Source: Rhodopirellula sp.
GTDB taxonomy: Bacteria > Planctomycetota > Planctomycetia > Pirellulales > Thermoguttaceae
NCBI GenBank assembly: GCA_012728855.1
Contig: JAAYEH010000380.1
Location: 1 to 64,000 of the forward strand
Direction of reading: 5' to 3'
Length of the DNA: 64,000 nt
Every line of letters begins with the position of its first letter. The first letter of the stretch is position 1. Under the pieces are notes generated by a model. The model did no database searches, was not told where the DNA came from, and saw nothing but the letters and a program-made list of their open reading frames with translations. Positions 17,912-26,200 of this stretch are shown here, one piece after another. The position numbers and the translations under genes are program-made.

Positions 17912-18202
17912 ATGAGTGAGGTTGCCGAAAACCACGGGCGTCCCGTTGTCGTTCGCAATGCGACGCGCATTGGAATGCTGATCGGAGCGGGTGTCGCTTT
18001 GCTCTGGACCAGAGACATCCTCAGCTTCGCACATCGCCCGATCGAGACCGACGAACTGGGGCTCTACCAACTGTTTGCCGTCGCCTATTGCATATTCTGC
18101 GTAATCATGTTTTCAGTCCTCGTAGCTGGCGGAGCAATTGTTGGATGGGTCTCAGGAATCTTGCTGGTCCGCAATCGTGATCGGGCATCACGACGTCGAT
18201 GA
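17912..18202 (+). CDS. Small membrane protein of unknown function
   Basis: 96 residues with two hydrophobic segments (about 21-36 IGMLIGAGVALLW and 50-85 LFAVAYCIFCVIMFSVLV through GILLV) and a basic C-terminus (RNRDRASRRR), consistent with two membrane spans and the tail in the cytosol. I recognise no family. No strong ribosome-binding site is visible before the ATG. It lies inside the decayed integration locus, so it may be cargo or a chance frame, although the hydrophobic pattern argues that it is real. Confidence 0.4.
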   Translation: MSEVAENHGRPVVVRNATRIGMLIGAGVALLWTRDILSFAHRPIETDELGLYQLFAVAYCIFCVIMFSVLVAGGAIVGWVSGILLVRNRDRASRRR

Positions 18203-18245
18203 GCAGAACGGCCTTGCAGTGCTTATCGCCAACATCGAAGGCCCG

Positions 18246-18533
18246 CTAAGTCGCCGCATCCATGCCGCGGACGCCTTGCTTGTGGTTCTGACTATCCTGT
18301 TCAGCGCACTCGGCGGTGCCTTCCCGCTTCTCCCCCGGCACCAAATCCCTCCTCTGCAACTCATCCACAATCGCCTCCATCTGCGACACGTGGATGATCC
18401 GGTACCGCCCGGCCCGCATCCCGATCCTGAGCTTGGCCACGACGTCCCGCATGACGTCGCCGGAGATCGGGAAGCCGTACTCGGCCTCGATCCGCTCGAT
18501 CGCCCCGGTAGTCGTCAGAAAATGGTCGCTCAT
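18246..18533 (-). CDS. Small orphan protein downstream of the terminase remnant
   Basis: 95 residues starting MSDHFLTTTGAIERIEAEYGF, mostly alpha-helical, with a mid-section RIGMRAGRYRIIHVSQMEAIVDELQ that could be a small winged-helix or DNA-binding helix pair; the function is not recognised. The start is strongly supported: GAGGAGG lies 5-6 bases before the ATG. It begins 9 bases after the terminase remnant's stop on the same strand, so it probably belonged to the same phage-like operon. The C-terminus is polar and low in pattern. Confidence 0.5.
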   Translation of the reverse strand: MSDHFLTTTGAIERIEAEYGFPISGDVMRDVVAKLRIGMRAGRYRIIHVSQMEAIVDELQRRDLVPGEKREGTAECAEQDSQNHKQGVRGMDAAT

Positions 18534-18542
18534 TTGGCCTCC

Positions 18543-18842
18543 TCAGGGCACCGCCCTTTCGTCGATGAGTCCGTCTTGCCCAAGTCCGGAGTTGACCAGG
18601 TGCTCGCACATCCGCATCCACGTACAGCAGTCCGTTACGGCCGCAGGCCAATAGGATGAACGCGCAGTAGTCGCTTTTGTCGCTGCCGCCCAGAGACGGA
18701 TCGACCGCCAGCACTTTCCAGAGGATCTGGTCCGCGGAGGGCCAGTCGTCGAACCAGCAGTCCTGGAAGTAGCCGGCCAGGAATCCCGTGCTGGTCTGCT
18801 CGGGCGGCTCGCACTGGTCCAAGTTGTCCCACTGCCAGCCCT
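18543..18842 (-). pseudogene. Phage terminase large-subunit remnant
   Basis: After an in-frame stop near 18841 the minus strand reads WKVLAVDPSLGGSDKSDYCAF then ILLACGRNGLLYVDAD, here split at fewer than 20 residues: VLAVDPSLGGSDKSDY and LLACGRNGLLYVDAD. This is the strand-1/strand-2 part of the RNase H-like nuclease domain of terminase large subunits (first metal-binding Asp in AVDPS). The N-terminal ATPase part is missing and a frameshift near 18610-18625 moves the end to another frame (HLVNSGLGQDGLIDERAVP). It is truncated and non-functional. Confidence 0.6.
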
Positions 18843-18844
18843 AG

Positions 18845-19609
18845 TCAGACCTCCAGCACGCCTGTTGGTCCGTGCCGTGTCGCCACGAAAAGCGACATCC
18901 GGTCGCCGAGAACTGTCCGATGCGTTCGCAGGGCAAGATCGGGGGTATTGTTGTCGTGTGAGAGGTGGGCCAGGCAAGCCCATTTCATTCGATTCGAGGC
19001 GGTCTTCAGGAGCAGTTCCGCCGATTCCCGATTCGAGATGTGTCCGCCTGGGCCTGCGATACGTTTCTGAAGCCACCTCGGGTAGGATCCGTTGGCCAAC
19101 ATCTCAGGATCGTAGTTGCTTTCCAGAACGGCTGCATCCAAGGACCGGATGATCGGCTCCAGGTCGCTGAATACGTGCCCCAGGTCGGTGAGCACTCCGA
19201 GGCGGTGCTGGCCGTCATCGACGACAAACCCCACGCCATCCACCCCGTCGTGCGGCGTCGGGATCGTCTCAACAACCACTTTCCCGAACCGGAGGCTTTC
19301 CCCGGCACCGAAGTGATTGACGGCCTTCATCTCTCCGAGTCCGTATTGGCTCGACGCTCTGTAGGTCTTGGCCGTCACGTAGACCGGCAGTGCGAACTTC
19401 CGGTGGAAGATGCCCATGCTGCGGACATGATCCGAATGATCGTGCGAAATCAGAAGGGCATCAACGCCCTTGATCTCCCGCCCATGGAAAGCTAGCCGCT
19501 CTTGGGCCTGGATGCCACTTATGCCCGCATCGAACAGCAGTCTGACGCCATCCGTCTCGACGTAAATGCAGTTGCCGTTGCTGCCGGATTGGAGAGAAAT
19601 GATTCGCAT
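18845..19609 (-). CDS. MBL-fold metallo-hydrolase, WalJ/YycJ type
   Basis: 254 residues. It opens with MRIISLQSGSNGNCIYVE, the WalJ/YycJ (and related phosphodiesterase) signature, and carries the metal-binding HxHxDH as SHDHSDH (His56, His58, Asp60, His61). Further conserved parts are GVLTDLGH (Asp ligand) and LAHLSHDNN (C-terminal His). Members bind two metal ions and include DNA/RNA-processing exonuclease-like and cell-wall-linked WalJ proteins; the exact substrate is not known. The frame is open to 19654, but the ATG at 19609 matches the family start. The terminase remnant abuts its 3' end, which marks the border of the integration locus. Confidence 0.88.
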   Translation of the reverse strand: MRIISLQSGSNGNCIYVETDGVRLLFDAGISGIQAQERLAFHGREIKGVDALLISHDHSDHVRSMGIFHRKFALPVYVTAKTYRASSQYGLGEMKAVNHFGAGESLRFGKVVVETIPTPHDGVDGVGFVVDDGQHRLGVLTDLGHVFSDLEPIIRSLDAAVLESNYDPEMLANGSYPRWLQKRIAGPGGHISNRESAELLLKTASNRMKWACLAHLSHDNNTPDLALRTHRTVLGDRMSLFVATRHGPTGVLEV

Positions 19610-19861
19610 CGGCACATTGTACCGCCCGCTGCCTCGGTGCGGGAGACGGGGCAAACAGGGTTCACGTCACACCGAGTTTCTCAGCGGATCGCAGACGCCC
19701 CTTCGCAATTCTCGGACCGATTAATGCAGCGGAGACGCCGACCGTTACCCCATGTACCACCCCTTCGGAGGCGTACAAAACTGCTCGGCGATTTCAGCAG
19801 AGGTGACGGCACCGTACGTTCCAGTTCGGCCTTCTACCATCCGCATCACCATTCCGGTAGA

Positions 19862-20503
19862 ATGAGGCCATGTTTACGCCAGAACGGTGACCAGCACGAA
19901 CGAATTTGTGGTAGTGGCATCGAAAGGAAACGAAAGAAGAATAAAAATCGACGGCAACAGCGAAAGGCGGTTCGCTGTGCGCAGCATGGCAGGCTCGCCG
20001 GCGCGGTCGCGTGGTCGCTGGCGTGTTTGGCGATTCTGGCGGCAGCGGGCCTGCTGGGCTTGCTTCTGTTTGTGGCGGGCGAACCCGACGTTCCAACTGC
20101 CGCTCGACCAATAGCCCGGGTGAACACCGAGGCTGGGCGGCCTGTTCCCGCGGATCCCGATGAGCGACTCCGCCTCGGCGTCTTGGGAACGTGGACCGAC
20201 GATTATCGGGGAAAACGGACGATGACGCTCGCCGAAGACGGCGCCGGCTGGATGGTGGTCGAACTGGAGGGACTGAGTGCGACACTGTTTGCCGAGCGGC
20301 TTCGCTTCGAGATGGTTTGGTCCGTCGAGAATGGATGCCTCAAAAAACAGACAGTCGGCGGCGAGCCCGCCGATAAGGTCAATCTGATCGTGAAGACCAT
20401 GGGAGACCGCGTGGTCGAGAAGATCGAGGAGATCAGCGAAGATCGCCTGGTCTTGCTCGACCCGGACGGCAAAACCCGATACACCTGGGCGCGGGTGCGG
20501 TGA
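19862..20503 (+). CDS. Membrane-anchored protein with C-terminal lipocalin-like beta domain
   Basis: About 213 residues. A basic N-terminus (KRKKNKNRRQQRK) precedes one transmembrane helix (SLACLAILAAAGLLGLLLFV). After a short linker an extracytoplasmic all-beta part begins with LGVLGTWTDDYRGKRTMTL, a W-rich opening typical of small lipocalin-like or DUF-type domains, and ends KTRYTWARVR. Ligand and role are unknown. The start is uncertain: the frame is open to 19502, but the codons before 19862 show no coding pattern and the ATG at 19862 is the last before the basic stretch. Confidence 0.55.
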   Translation: MRPCLRQNGDQHERICGSGIERKRKKNKNRRQQRKAVRCAQHGRLAGAVAWSLACLAILAAAGLLGLLLFVAGEPDVPTAARPIARVNTEAGRPVPADPDERLRLGVLGTWTDDYRGKRTMTLAEDGAGWMVVELEGLSATLFAERLRFEMVWSVENGCLKKQTVGGEPADKVNLIVKTMGDRVVEKIEEISEDRLVLLDPDGKTRYTWARVR

Positions 20504-20787
20504 GTGGTTGAGAGTTGAGAGTCAAGCCATTCGATTGGTTCTCGACACCGGGTTCGCGGCTCTCTGCGGCCGATAGGGAAAGAAACTCCTGGCATCTTCT
20601 TGGTTCGCGCGGTTACGCGCGCTTGCGTTGCGTCTTGCGGTCGGATACAAAAGAAGCGTATCCGTTCACGGGGCGGAAAGGAGGGGGACAGCCTGGCCGC
20701 CCCGTACACGGTTACAAAAGAAACCATAGGCCAAAGGCCAATCGCTCGCCATCTCCCAACTTCGCATCTCGGCAAAGAACCCCGATC
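20504..20787. other. Intergenic interval with two hairpins
   Basis: No gene is supported. It holds the hairpin CGGATAC...GTATCCG (20642-20664) and the longer CGGGGCGG...CCGCCCCG (20669-20704). Neither has a T-run, so a terminator role is unproven. The open frame crossing it belongs to an artificial upstream extension of the next gene. Confidence 0.5.
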
Positions 20788-21705
20788 ATGAATCAGTCCT
20801 CCATGCTCACGCGTCGTCGGTTTCTCGCCCATGCCGTCGCCGGGGCAGTGGCCGGAACGATCGTCTCGCGTTCCGGAGTCGCGGCGGCCGACGCTGCGGT
20901 CCCCTATCTGGAAGACCGCGGCTGGCTCGTCGGCTGTTGGACGCGGCCTTGGGCGGCCTACGACTACCGCGTCGGCTTCGACGCCATGACCGAGGCCGGC
21001 TTCAAGCACGTTGCCCTCACCGGCGCCAAGACTCCCACGCGGCGCGTCATCGCCGTCGACACAACGATCGAAGAGTCTGCCCGGGTGGGCGAGGAAGCGC
21101 GCAGTCGCGGGCTTGCCATTTGCAACGTCTATGGCGGCGGTGTCTCGCTGGAAAAAGGCCCGGAGGGACTCCGCAAGCTGATCGATAACTGCGCGGCGGC
21201 CGGCGCCCACTCGGTGCTCCTTTCCGGCATCGGAAACGAGCAAACCTATGAGTCCTGCTGCCGCACGGTGGCCGAGTGCTGCGACTACGCGCTGTCGAAG
21301 CGGATCGCGGTGGTTCTCAAGCCGCACGGCGGCACGACCGGCACCGGCCCGCAACTTCGCGATGCCGCAGGCCGGGTGAATCGCAAGAACTTCACGATCA
21401 TGTACGACCCGGGCAATATCTTCTACTACTCCAAAGGGCAGATCGATCCGGTCGAAGACGTTGCCGCGGCGGCTGGCCTGATCACCGGCATATCGGTCAA
21501 AGACTATCTGCCGCCGGACAACGTGGCCCTGACTCCCGGCACAGGCAAGGTCGACTTCCCAACGCTCTTCCGCCGCATGCGCCGCGACGGCTTCGTCCAC
21601 GGGCCGCTGGCGATCGAGATGGTGAAGCCGGGCGACCTGGCCCAAACGCTCGAGGAAGTGAAGAAAGCGAAACAGTTCGTGGAAGAGTTGATTGCCACCC
21701 GTTGA
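20788..21705 (+). CDS. Sugar phosphate isomerase/epimerase-like TIM barrel with Tat signal
   Basis: 305 residues. The N-terminus has a twin-arginine signal (LTRRRFLAHAVAGAVAGTI), so it is exported folded. The rest is a xylose-isomerase-like barrel: AMTEAGFKHVALTG, GLAICNVYG, AAAGAHSVLLSG, RIAVVLKPHGG, FTIMYDPGNI and GISVKDY. The last three carry the conserved His, Asp and Lys/Asp positions of the family's metal site. Relatives isomerise or epimerise keto-sugars and inosose. The family and Tat export fit the planctomycete pattern of periplasmic sugar chemistry seen at 3727-6111. The ATG at 20788 is chosen because it is followed at once by the signal; ATG 20803 is an alternative. Confidence 0.87.
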   Translation: MNQSSMLTRRRFLAHAVAGAVAGTIVSRSGVAAADAAVPYLEDRGWLVGCWTRPWAAYDYRVGFDAMTEAGFKHVALTGAKTPTRRVIAVDTTIEESARVGEEARSRGLAICNVYGGGVSLEKGPEGLRKLIDNCAAAGAHSVLLSGIGNEQTYESCCRTVAECCDYALSKRIAVVLKPHGGTTGTGPQLRDAAGRVNRKNFTIMYDPGNIFYYSKGQIDPVEDVAAAAGLITGISVKDYLPPDNVALTPGTGKVDFPTLFRRMRRDGFVHGPLAIEMVKPGDLAQTLEEVKKAKQFVEELIATR

Positions 21706-21765
21706 ATCGCCCGCCCGGGAATAGGCAACTTGTACAACTCGCAGTGCGCACCGAGAGAGGCCGGC

Positions 21766-22503
21766 ATGACAATCCGCATAAGTCTGGCGTTCATCGTCTT
21801 GGTATTGGCAAACGCCTCGCGTCCCGCTGAGGCGGCCGACGTCGCGGGACCGGTTTTGCGAAAGACCAACTACCTGGCCGTTCTGCAGGAAGCAAGCGGC
21901 AAGGCCGGCATGGTGATCGAGTCGCAGCAGTACTCGCCCGTCTACTCCGACGTGCTAAGCTTCGTGCTGACCGGTCCCGAGAGCAACACGCTCAGCATGG
22001 GGGAGGTTTCGCTGGGTGAGCAGTTGGCGCTGACCTTCCCCGGGAAGACCAACGGGCTGCACGTTCTGGAACTCGACAGTGGCTGGAACGCCTGCCGCAT
22101 TGTTTCCGCAGAGGCACCGCTGGCCTACGTCGCTCGCGAAATCGTACCGCTCCACACTGCCCGCGGAGTGAAGCAGTTTTTCTTCTACGTTCCCGGCGGC
22201 TGCCGAGAGTTCAGCATCTGGCTCGCCGCCGACACTCCGCGCGAAGGGGCTCGCATCGAGATCTCGGGGCCCGACGGCCGGAGCATCGTGGAGGAAGAGG
22301 GCGACTACGACAAGCCGCAGCGGGTACGCGTCGGCGTGCCCGCCGGCGGCGACGGCAAGGTCTGGTCGCTGTCGCTGCGGAAACCGAAGGCCGCCGAATT
22401 GAACGTCGACGACGTAACGCTCTGGCTCGATGCGGCCCTGCCGCCGTACCTGTCGACGCGAGAGGATTGGGCCTTGGCTTTCGGCAAGCGCAAGCATCCC
22501 TGA
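21766..22503 (+). CDS. Secreted beta-sandwich protein, stand-alone form of the domain in the 8834-10711 protein
   Basis: 245 residues with a signal peptide (LAFIVLVLANASRPAEA). The body is all-beta. FFFYVPGGCREFSIWLAA and VWSLSLRKPKAAELNVDD, then LDAALPPYLSTRED, line up with LYFHVPRGLKQFTLKA, VWSLELCRADEG and LDPKLPPALSLRPE at the end of the 8834-10711 protein. So one domain type is fused in one gene and free in the other. It probably supports carbohydrate binding, which is inference. GAGAGG precedes the ATG at 21766. It is followed by another secreted glycoside-hydrolase-like gene 71 bases on, making a likely functional pair. Confidence 0.65.
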   Translation: MTIRISLAFIVLVLANASRPAEAADVAGPVLRKTNYLAVLQEASGKAGMVIESQQYSPVYSDVLSFVLTGPESNTLSMGEVSLGEQLALTFPGKTNGLHVLELDSGWNACRIVSAEAPLAYVAREIVPLHTARGVKQFFFYVPGGCREFSIWLAADTPREGARIEISGPDGRSIVEEEGDYDKPQRVRVGVPAGGDGKVWSLSLRKPKAAELNVDDVTLWLDAALPPYLSTREDWALAFGKRKHP

Positions 22504-22574
22504 GTCGAGCGAAAACGCCTCCATCATTTCACGACCGTTTGGGCAAGAGCCAACTCCTTTGGGAGACTTCGATC

Positions 22575-24725
22575 ATGCGAGTCAGCCGTTTTCTTTGCCT
22601 GCTCTTCATTCTGCCGGGCGCCGCCATCGGTCAACCTCCGGCCGCGGTCCTCACGAAGACACCTTTCACCTACATCCTCGACTACGGCCCGGACCACATC
22701 AATTCTCCGGCGTACATCGAGCGGATCTCCGCCGCCCCGCCCACGCTGCTCCATCTGGGCAAAGATGTCCCCTTCACGCACAACTGGGGCCCGATCGAGG
22801 CGTTGGGCGGCGAGAACCAAGCCTACGGTAAACGCAAGCCTTACGCCAAAGAGGATTACATCCGCCGACTTTCGCCTGAAGAAACCCAGTGGCGGACGGC
22901 CGAACTGACCAGGCTCGCCGCCGATCTGCACGCGGCGGGCGTGCGATGGGTCACACCGTACATCTGCAGCATGACCATCGGCGGCCATCCCGATCGGCGA
23001 GCCGGCTTCTGGGAGTTCTTCGATCATTGGGACGAATACTCCTCGTTCGGCCTCGGTCCGAAGCCGGCGACGGATCCGATCGGATGGTTACAGAGAACAC
23101 CCGACGGAAAACCGTTTTTTTTCTACGGGTTCCAAGGTGATTTTTATCCTGCCTACGAGCCGAACATCCGCTACGCCGTCTGCCAGAACCAGCCCGAGTG
23201 GCGACAGTGGACCGAAAAGGTCGTGGAGAACATCGCGCAGTGCGGTTTCGACGGAGTGTTCGTCGACAACGCCGGCTCGCTGCGGTGCCACTGCTCAACG
23301 TGCCGGCGAAAATGGCGGGCCTGGATCGACGGCCGCTACACTGCCGAGGATCGTCGCAAGCTCTTCGGTACGGAAAGCCCGGAGTTGGGCGACGGCAAGC
23401 AAGCGGGGCTGCTCTGGGCGGAAACGCACCGTTTCCGCTCGGCCTGTCTGAAGGATCACCTCAAGGTGATCGCCGACGCGGGCCGAGGCGTCACGGAGAA
23501 ACCGTTCCTCGTTTTCCCCAACGGCGGCGAGAAGCGGCCCGAGAACATCCTGCATATCTACCCCGACGCCGATCTGATCATGTTCGAGCGATCGGTCGGG
23601 CCGCACGGCACGCATCCGGGCATGGTCCTCCGGCCGGTCGTGGAGGACGTCCGGATCAAGAAGTACAACGACAACGTCTTCGAGTACAAGTTCGTCGAGT
23701 GCCTGCGTCGCAACGTGCGCCCGATCCTGCTCACGCGGCCCGGTTACAACGTACCGAGATCGGAGCGAGAGCTGCTGGAGATGAATCTTGCCTCGGCTGC
23801 CTTGGGAAACGCCGAAGCCGCGGCGTTCGGCGGAGGCGGCGGCTTCCTGCAATCCGCCCGTCCGGACCTGATGCAGGTGCAGAAACGATATCGCGGCTTC
23901 TTCGAGAGCCATCAGGCTCTCTATGAAGGTCTCGATTCGTTTGCCAACGTGGCGGTCGTTGTCTTTCCGGACCTGGCCTGGTTCGACGGCGACACGCGTC
24001 ACCAGCAGGAAGTCCGCAAGGCGACCGAGAACCTGCTCGACGGCCACGTCCTCTTCGATTACCTGATCGGCGATCAGGTCGTGCCCGACGCCTTGGCGAA
24101 GTACGAGGCGATCGTGCTGCCGCAGGTGAGTCACATTGCCGAGAATCATGCCCGCGCTCTGAGGCAATACGTTCGCTCCGGCGGCGTGCTGGTGGTCACT
24201 GGCGCGGTCCCCGAGTTTGACGAAAAAGGGCAGCGCCCTACTGCCTCGCCGCTGGCGGACCTCGTTGGTCCGTCGGCTGCGTCACAGTCACTGGCCGTGA
24301 AACGTTTTGGCCAAGGAACGACGGTGGTTGCCGCGGCGCTGCCGGCGCAGGGGACGAAGCTGATCGAGTGGGTCGAGCAGGTGGCCGGCCGCCGTTTCTC
24401 GGTCGTTGCCGATGCGAAGACTCCCGCGTTGTCGAAGGTTCGCGTGAACGTCTTCCGGGATCCGGGCCGGCCGCGGTACGTGCTGCATCTGGTCAACTAC
24501 AACGTGCCGTTGGGCGTGGAATCGCGCGAACCTGAAATCCAGGGCCCGATTGAATTGGCCTTGCGGCTGCCGGGCATCACGTCGGCCGCCCACATCCGCT
24601 GCTACGATCCCGAGGGTCAGCCGCTCGAGCTTTCCGCCGACGTGAAAGACGGCGCGGTCCGATGCGCTCTACCGGAACTGCGGATCTACCGTGTCCTTTC
24701 GATAAGCCCGCGGGATAGACCCTGA
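22575..24725 (+). CDS. Secreted glycoside-hydrolase-like TIM barrel with amidotransferase-like domain
   Basis: 716 residues with a signal peptide (FLCLLFILPGAAIG). The barrel region (about 35-430) contains HAAGVRWVTPYIC, CGFDGVFVDNAG, and a Cys pair CHCSTCRRKW that may bind zinc, as in GH42-type beta-galactosidases and related families. Then ENLASAALGNAEAAAFGGGG-like text is followed by a Rossmann-like domain (about 470-610) with DALAKYEAIVLPQVSHI and LRQYVRSGGVLVVTGAVPE, the pattern of the GH42 'trimerisation' (class I amidotransferase-like) domain. A final beta region closes the protein. GH family and substrate are not assigned. GGGAG precedes the ATG at 22575. Confidence 0.72.
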   Translation: MRVSRFLCLLFILPGAAIGQPPAAVLTKTPFTYILDYGPDHINSPAYIERISAAPPTLLHLGKDVPFTHNWGPIEALGGENQAYGKRKPYAKEDYIRRLSPEETQWRTAELTRLAADLHAAGVRWVTPYICSMTIGGHPDRRAGFWEFFDHWDEYSSFGLGPKPATDPIGWLQRTPDGKPFFFYGFQGDFYPAYEPNIRYAVCQNQPEWRQWTEKVVENIAQCGFDGVFVDNAGSLRCHCSTCRRKWRAWIDGRYTAEDRRKLFGTESPELGDGKQAGLLWAETHRFRSACLKDHLKVIADAGRGVTEKPFLVFPNGGEKRPENILHIYPDADLIMFERSVGPHGTHPGMVLRPVVEDVRIKKYNDNVFEYKFVECLRRNVRPILLTRPGYNVPRSERELLEMNLASAALGNAEAAAFGGGGGFLQSARPDLMQVQKRYRGFFESHQALYEGLDSFANVAVVVFPDLAWFDGDTRHQQEVRKATENLLDGHVLFDYLIGDQVVPDALAKYEAIVLPQVSHIAENHARALRQYVRSGGVLVVTGAVPEFDEKGQRPTASPLADLVGPSAASQSLAVKRFGQGTTVVAAALPAQGTKLIEWVEQVAGRRFSVVADAKTPALSKVRVNVFRDPGRPRYVLHLVNYNVPLGVESREPEIQGPIELALRLPGITSAAHIRCYDPEGQPLELSADVKDGAVRCALPELRIYRVLSISPRDRP

Positions 24726-24781
24726 GGCGGCATCTTGACATCAATTTCGGTGATGCTCCGGAAGAATCTCTTCGAAGGGAG

Positions 24782-25669
24782 ATGGGCGTGCCGGCAATCG
24801 GTCTGTTGAACCTGAACAAGCCCGTCGGGATTACCTCCCGCCGCGTGGTCGACATGGTGCAGCGGCTGGACCGCGGCGTGAAAGTGGGGCACGCGGGGAC
24901 GCTCGACCCGTTGGCGTCGGGCGTGCTGGTGCTTTGTGTGGGCGCGGCCACGCGTCTGATCGAATATGTGCAGCGCATGCCCAAACGATACCGGGCCTCG
25001 TTCCTGCTGGGCCGAGAGAGCGCAACGGAAGACGTGGAGGGCGAGGTGATCGAACTGGCCGATCCGCCCATCCCGGCGCGCGAGCAAATCGACACCGCTG
25101 CACGAGCGCTTGTCGGCGAGATTCAACAGCGTCCGCCGGCTTATTCGGCGCTGAAGATCAAGGGGAGGCGGGCGTATGATCTGGCCCGCAATGGGCAGGA
25201 AGTGGAATTAGCAGCCCGTACGGTGGTTGTTCATCGAATCGACGTGCTCGGCTACGAATATCCGGCGCTGGAAATCGAGGTCGAGTGCGGCTCGGGCACA
25301 TATATCCGGTCGCTCGGACGCGACCTTGCGCAATCGTTGGGTACGATGGGCGTGATGTCGGCTCTGCTGCGAACGGGGATCGGGGTATTCTCGATTGAAA
25401 GCGCCCTCGACCCTGAATCGCTCACCAAGGAGAACTGGACGGAGCGCCTTCTGCCGCCGCGACTTGCCGTCGAGAGGTTGCCTCAAGTAACGCTCGACCG
25501 GGAACAGACACGGCGCATTCTGTCGGGCCAAACAACCGCTGGCACGGATTTTCCACAGGACGCGGCGGAAATTGCCGCTATAGATGAAGGAGGCCGCCTG
25601 ATCGCCTTGCTTGCACCCCGGGGGAATGGGCTATTTGGCCCAACGAGGGTGCTAAGCGCTGGCAAATGA
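24782..25669 (+). CDS. truB: tRNA pseudouridine-55 synthase TruB
   Basis: 295 residues. LLNLNKPVGITS opens the TruB fold, and HAGTLDPLASGVL holds the catalytic Asp42 that attacks uridine 55 in the T-loop of tRNAs. KRYRASFLLG, GEIQQRPPAYSALKIKGRRAY (shown here as QRPPAYSALKIKG) and CGSGTYIRSLGRDLA are the other TruB blocks. Length and order are normal, and the C-terminal region is PUA-like and short. The ATG at 24782 is directly preceded by GGGAG; a GTG at 24788 is better spaced and may be the true start. It converges with trxA. Confidence 0.95.
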   Translation: MGVPAIGLLNLNKPVGITSRRVVDMVQRLDRGVKVGHAGTLDPLASGVLVLCVGAATRLIEYVQRMPKRYRASFLLGRESATEDVEGEVIELADPPIPAREQIDTAARALVGEIQQRPPAYSALKIKGRRAYDLARNGQEVELAARTVVVHRIDVLGYEYPALEIEVECGSGTYIRSLGRDLAQSLGTMGVMSALLRTGIGVFSIESALDPESLTKENWTERLLPPRLAVERLPQVTLDREQTRRILSGQTTAGTDFPQDAAEIAAIDEGGRLIALLAPRGNGLFGPTRVLSAGK

Positions 25670-25690
25670 ATCCGTGTGGCCAGGACGCTC

Positions 25691-26017
25691 TCAGCCGTTG
25701 GCTTGATCGATGGCGGTCTGCAAGCGGTTCTTGGGCTGAACGCCGACGAAACGGTCCACCACTTCTCCGCCTTTGAAGATCATCAACGTGGGAATGCTGC
25801 TCACGCCATAACTCGACGCCACATTGGGGCTATCGTCGATATTGATCTTCACGACCTTGAGGTTGCCCGCGTTCTCCGTCGCCAACTCCTCGACAACCGG
25901 CGCGATCATCCGGCAGGGACCACACCACGGCGCCCAGAAATCGACCAGCACCGGCTGGGAAAACTGGAGAACCTCGGTTTCAAAATCTTTCTCGTTGAGT
26001 TCGGTCACGTTGGCCAT
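25691..26017 (-). CDS. trxA: Thioredoxin TrxA
   Basis: 108 residues, the standard length. The active site WCGPC is at residues 31-35 (Cys32, Cys35), the buried Asp26 and the cis-Pro in SSIPTLMIF are present. It is a cytosolic dithiol reductant for ribonucleotide reductase and other partners and has no signal peptide. AAGGAG lies 8-9 bases before the ATG at 26017 (a TTG at 26020 is in frame but needless). It is the only gene of its unit; hairpins at 26046-26110 lie in its upstream region. Confidence 0.96.
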   Translation of the reverse strand: MANVTELNEKDFETEVLQFSQPVLVDFWAPWCGPCRMIAPVVEELATENAGNLKVVKINIDDSPNVASSYGVSSIPTLMIFKGGEVVDRFVGVQPKNRLQTAIDQANG

Positions 26018-26045
26018 CAAAGAATCTCCTTCCTTCGGTGTGCCT

Positions 26046-26112
26046 CACGTCCCGCAGGAAGGCAGGGACGCCAGCCAAACGGGCGTTCCCGCACGCAGGC
26101 GGGAACCCTGAG
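26046..26112. repeat. Two small intergenic hairpins upstream of trxA
   Basis: CGTCCC...GGGACG near 26049-26075 and GTTCCCGC...GCGGGAAC near 26088-26110 (perfect 8-base stem) lie close together. They look like another planctomycete repeat unit; no T-run follows. Confidence 0.5.
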
Positions 26113-26173
26113 ATTATAGGGCTGCACGGGCTGCCGTCAACGGATTGGTCGTCCGAACACTCCGCGGCGGGCC

Positions 26174-26200
26174 AAGGCGGGTCACGGAGTGCCCCGCCTA
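26174..26200. repeat. GC-rich hairpin at the 3' end of the kinase gene
   Basis: GGCGGGTCACGGAGTGCCCC and GCC form a hairpin (GGCGGG/CCCGCC arms) ending on the kinase stop codon. A flanking CACTCCG/CGGAGTG pair overlaps it. It may stop transcription or be a repeat. Confidence 0.45.

Noticed and set aside
19502-19861. Upstream extension of the membrane-anchored protein gene
   Set aside because: It overlaps the start region of the divergent metallo-hydrolase gene and shows no coding pattern; the real gene most likely starts at 19862.
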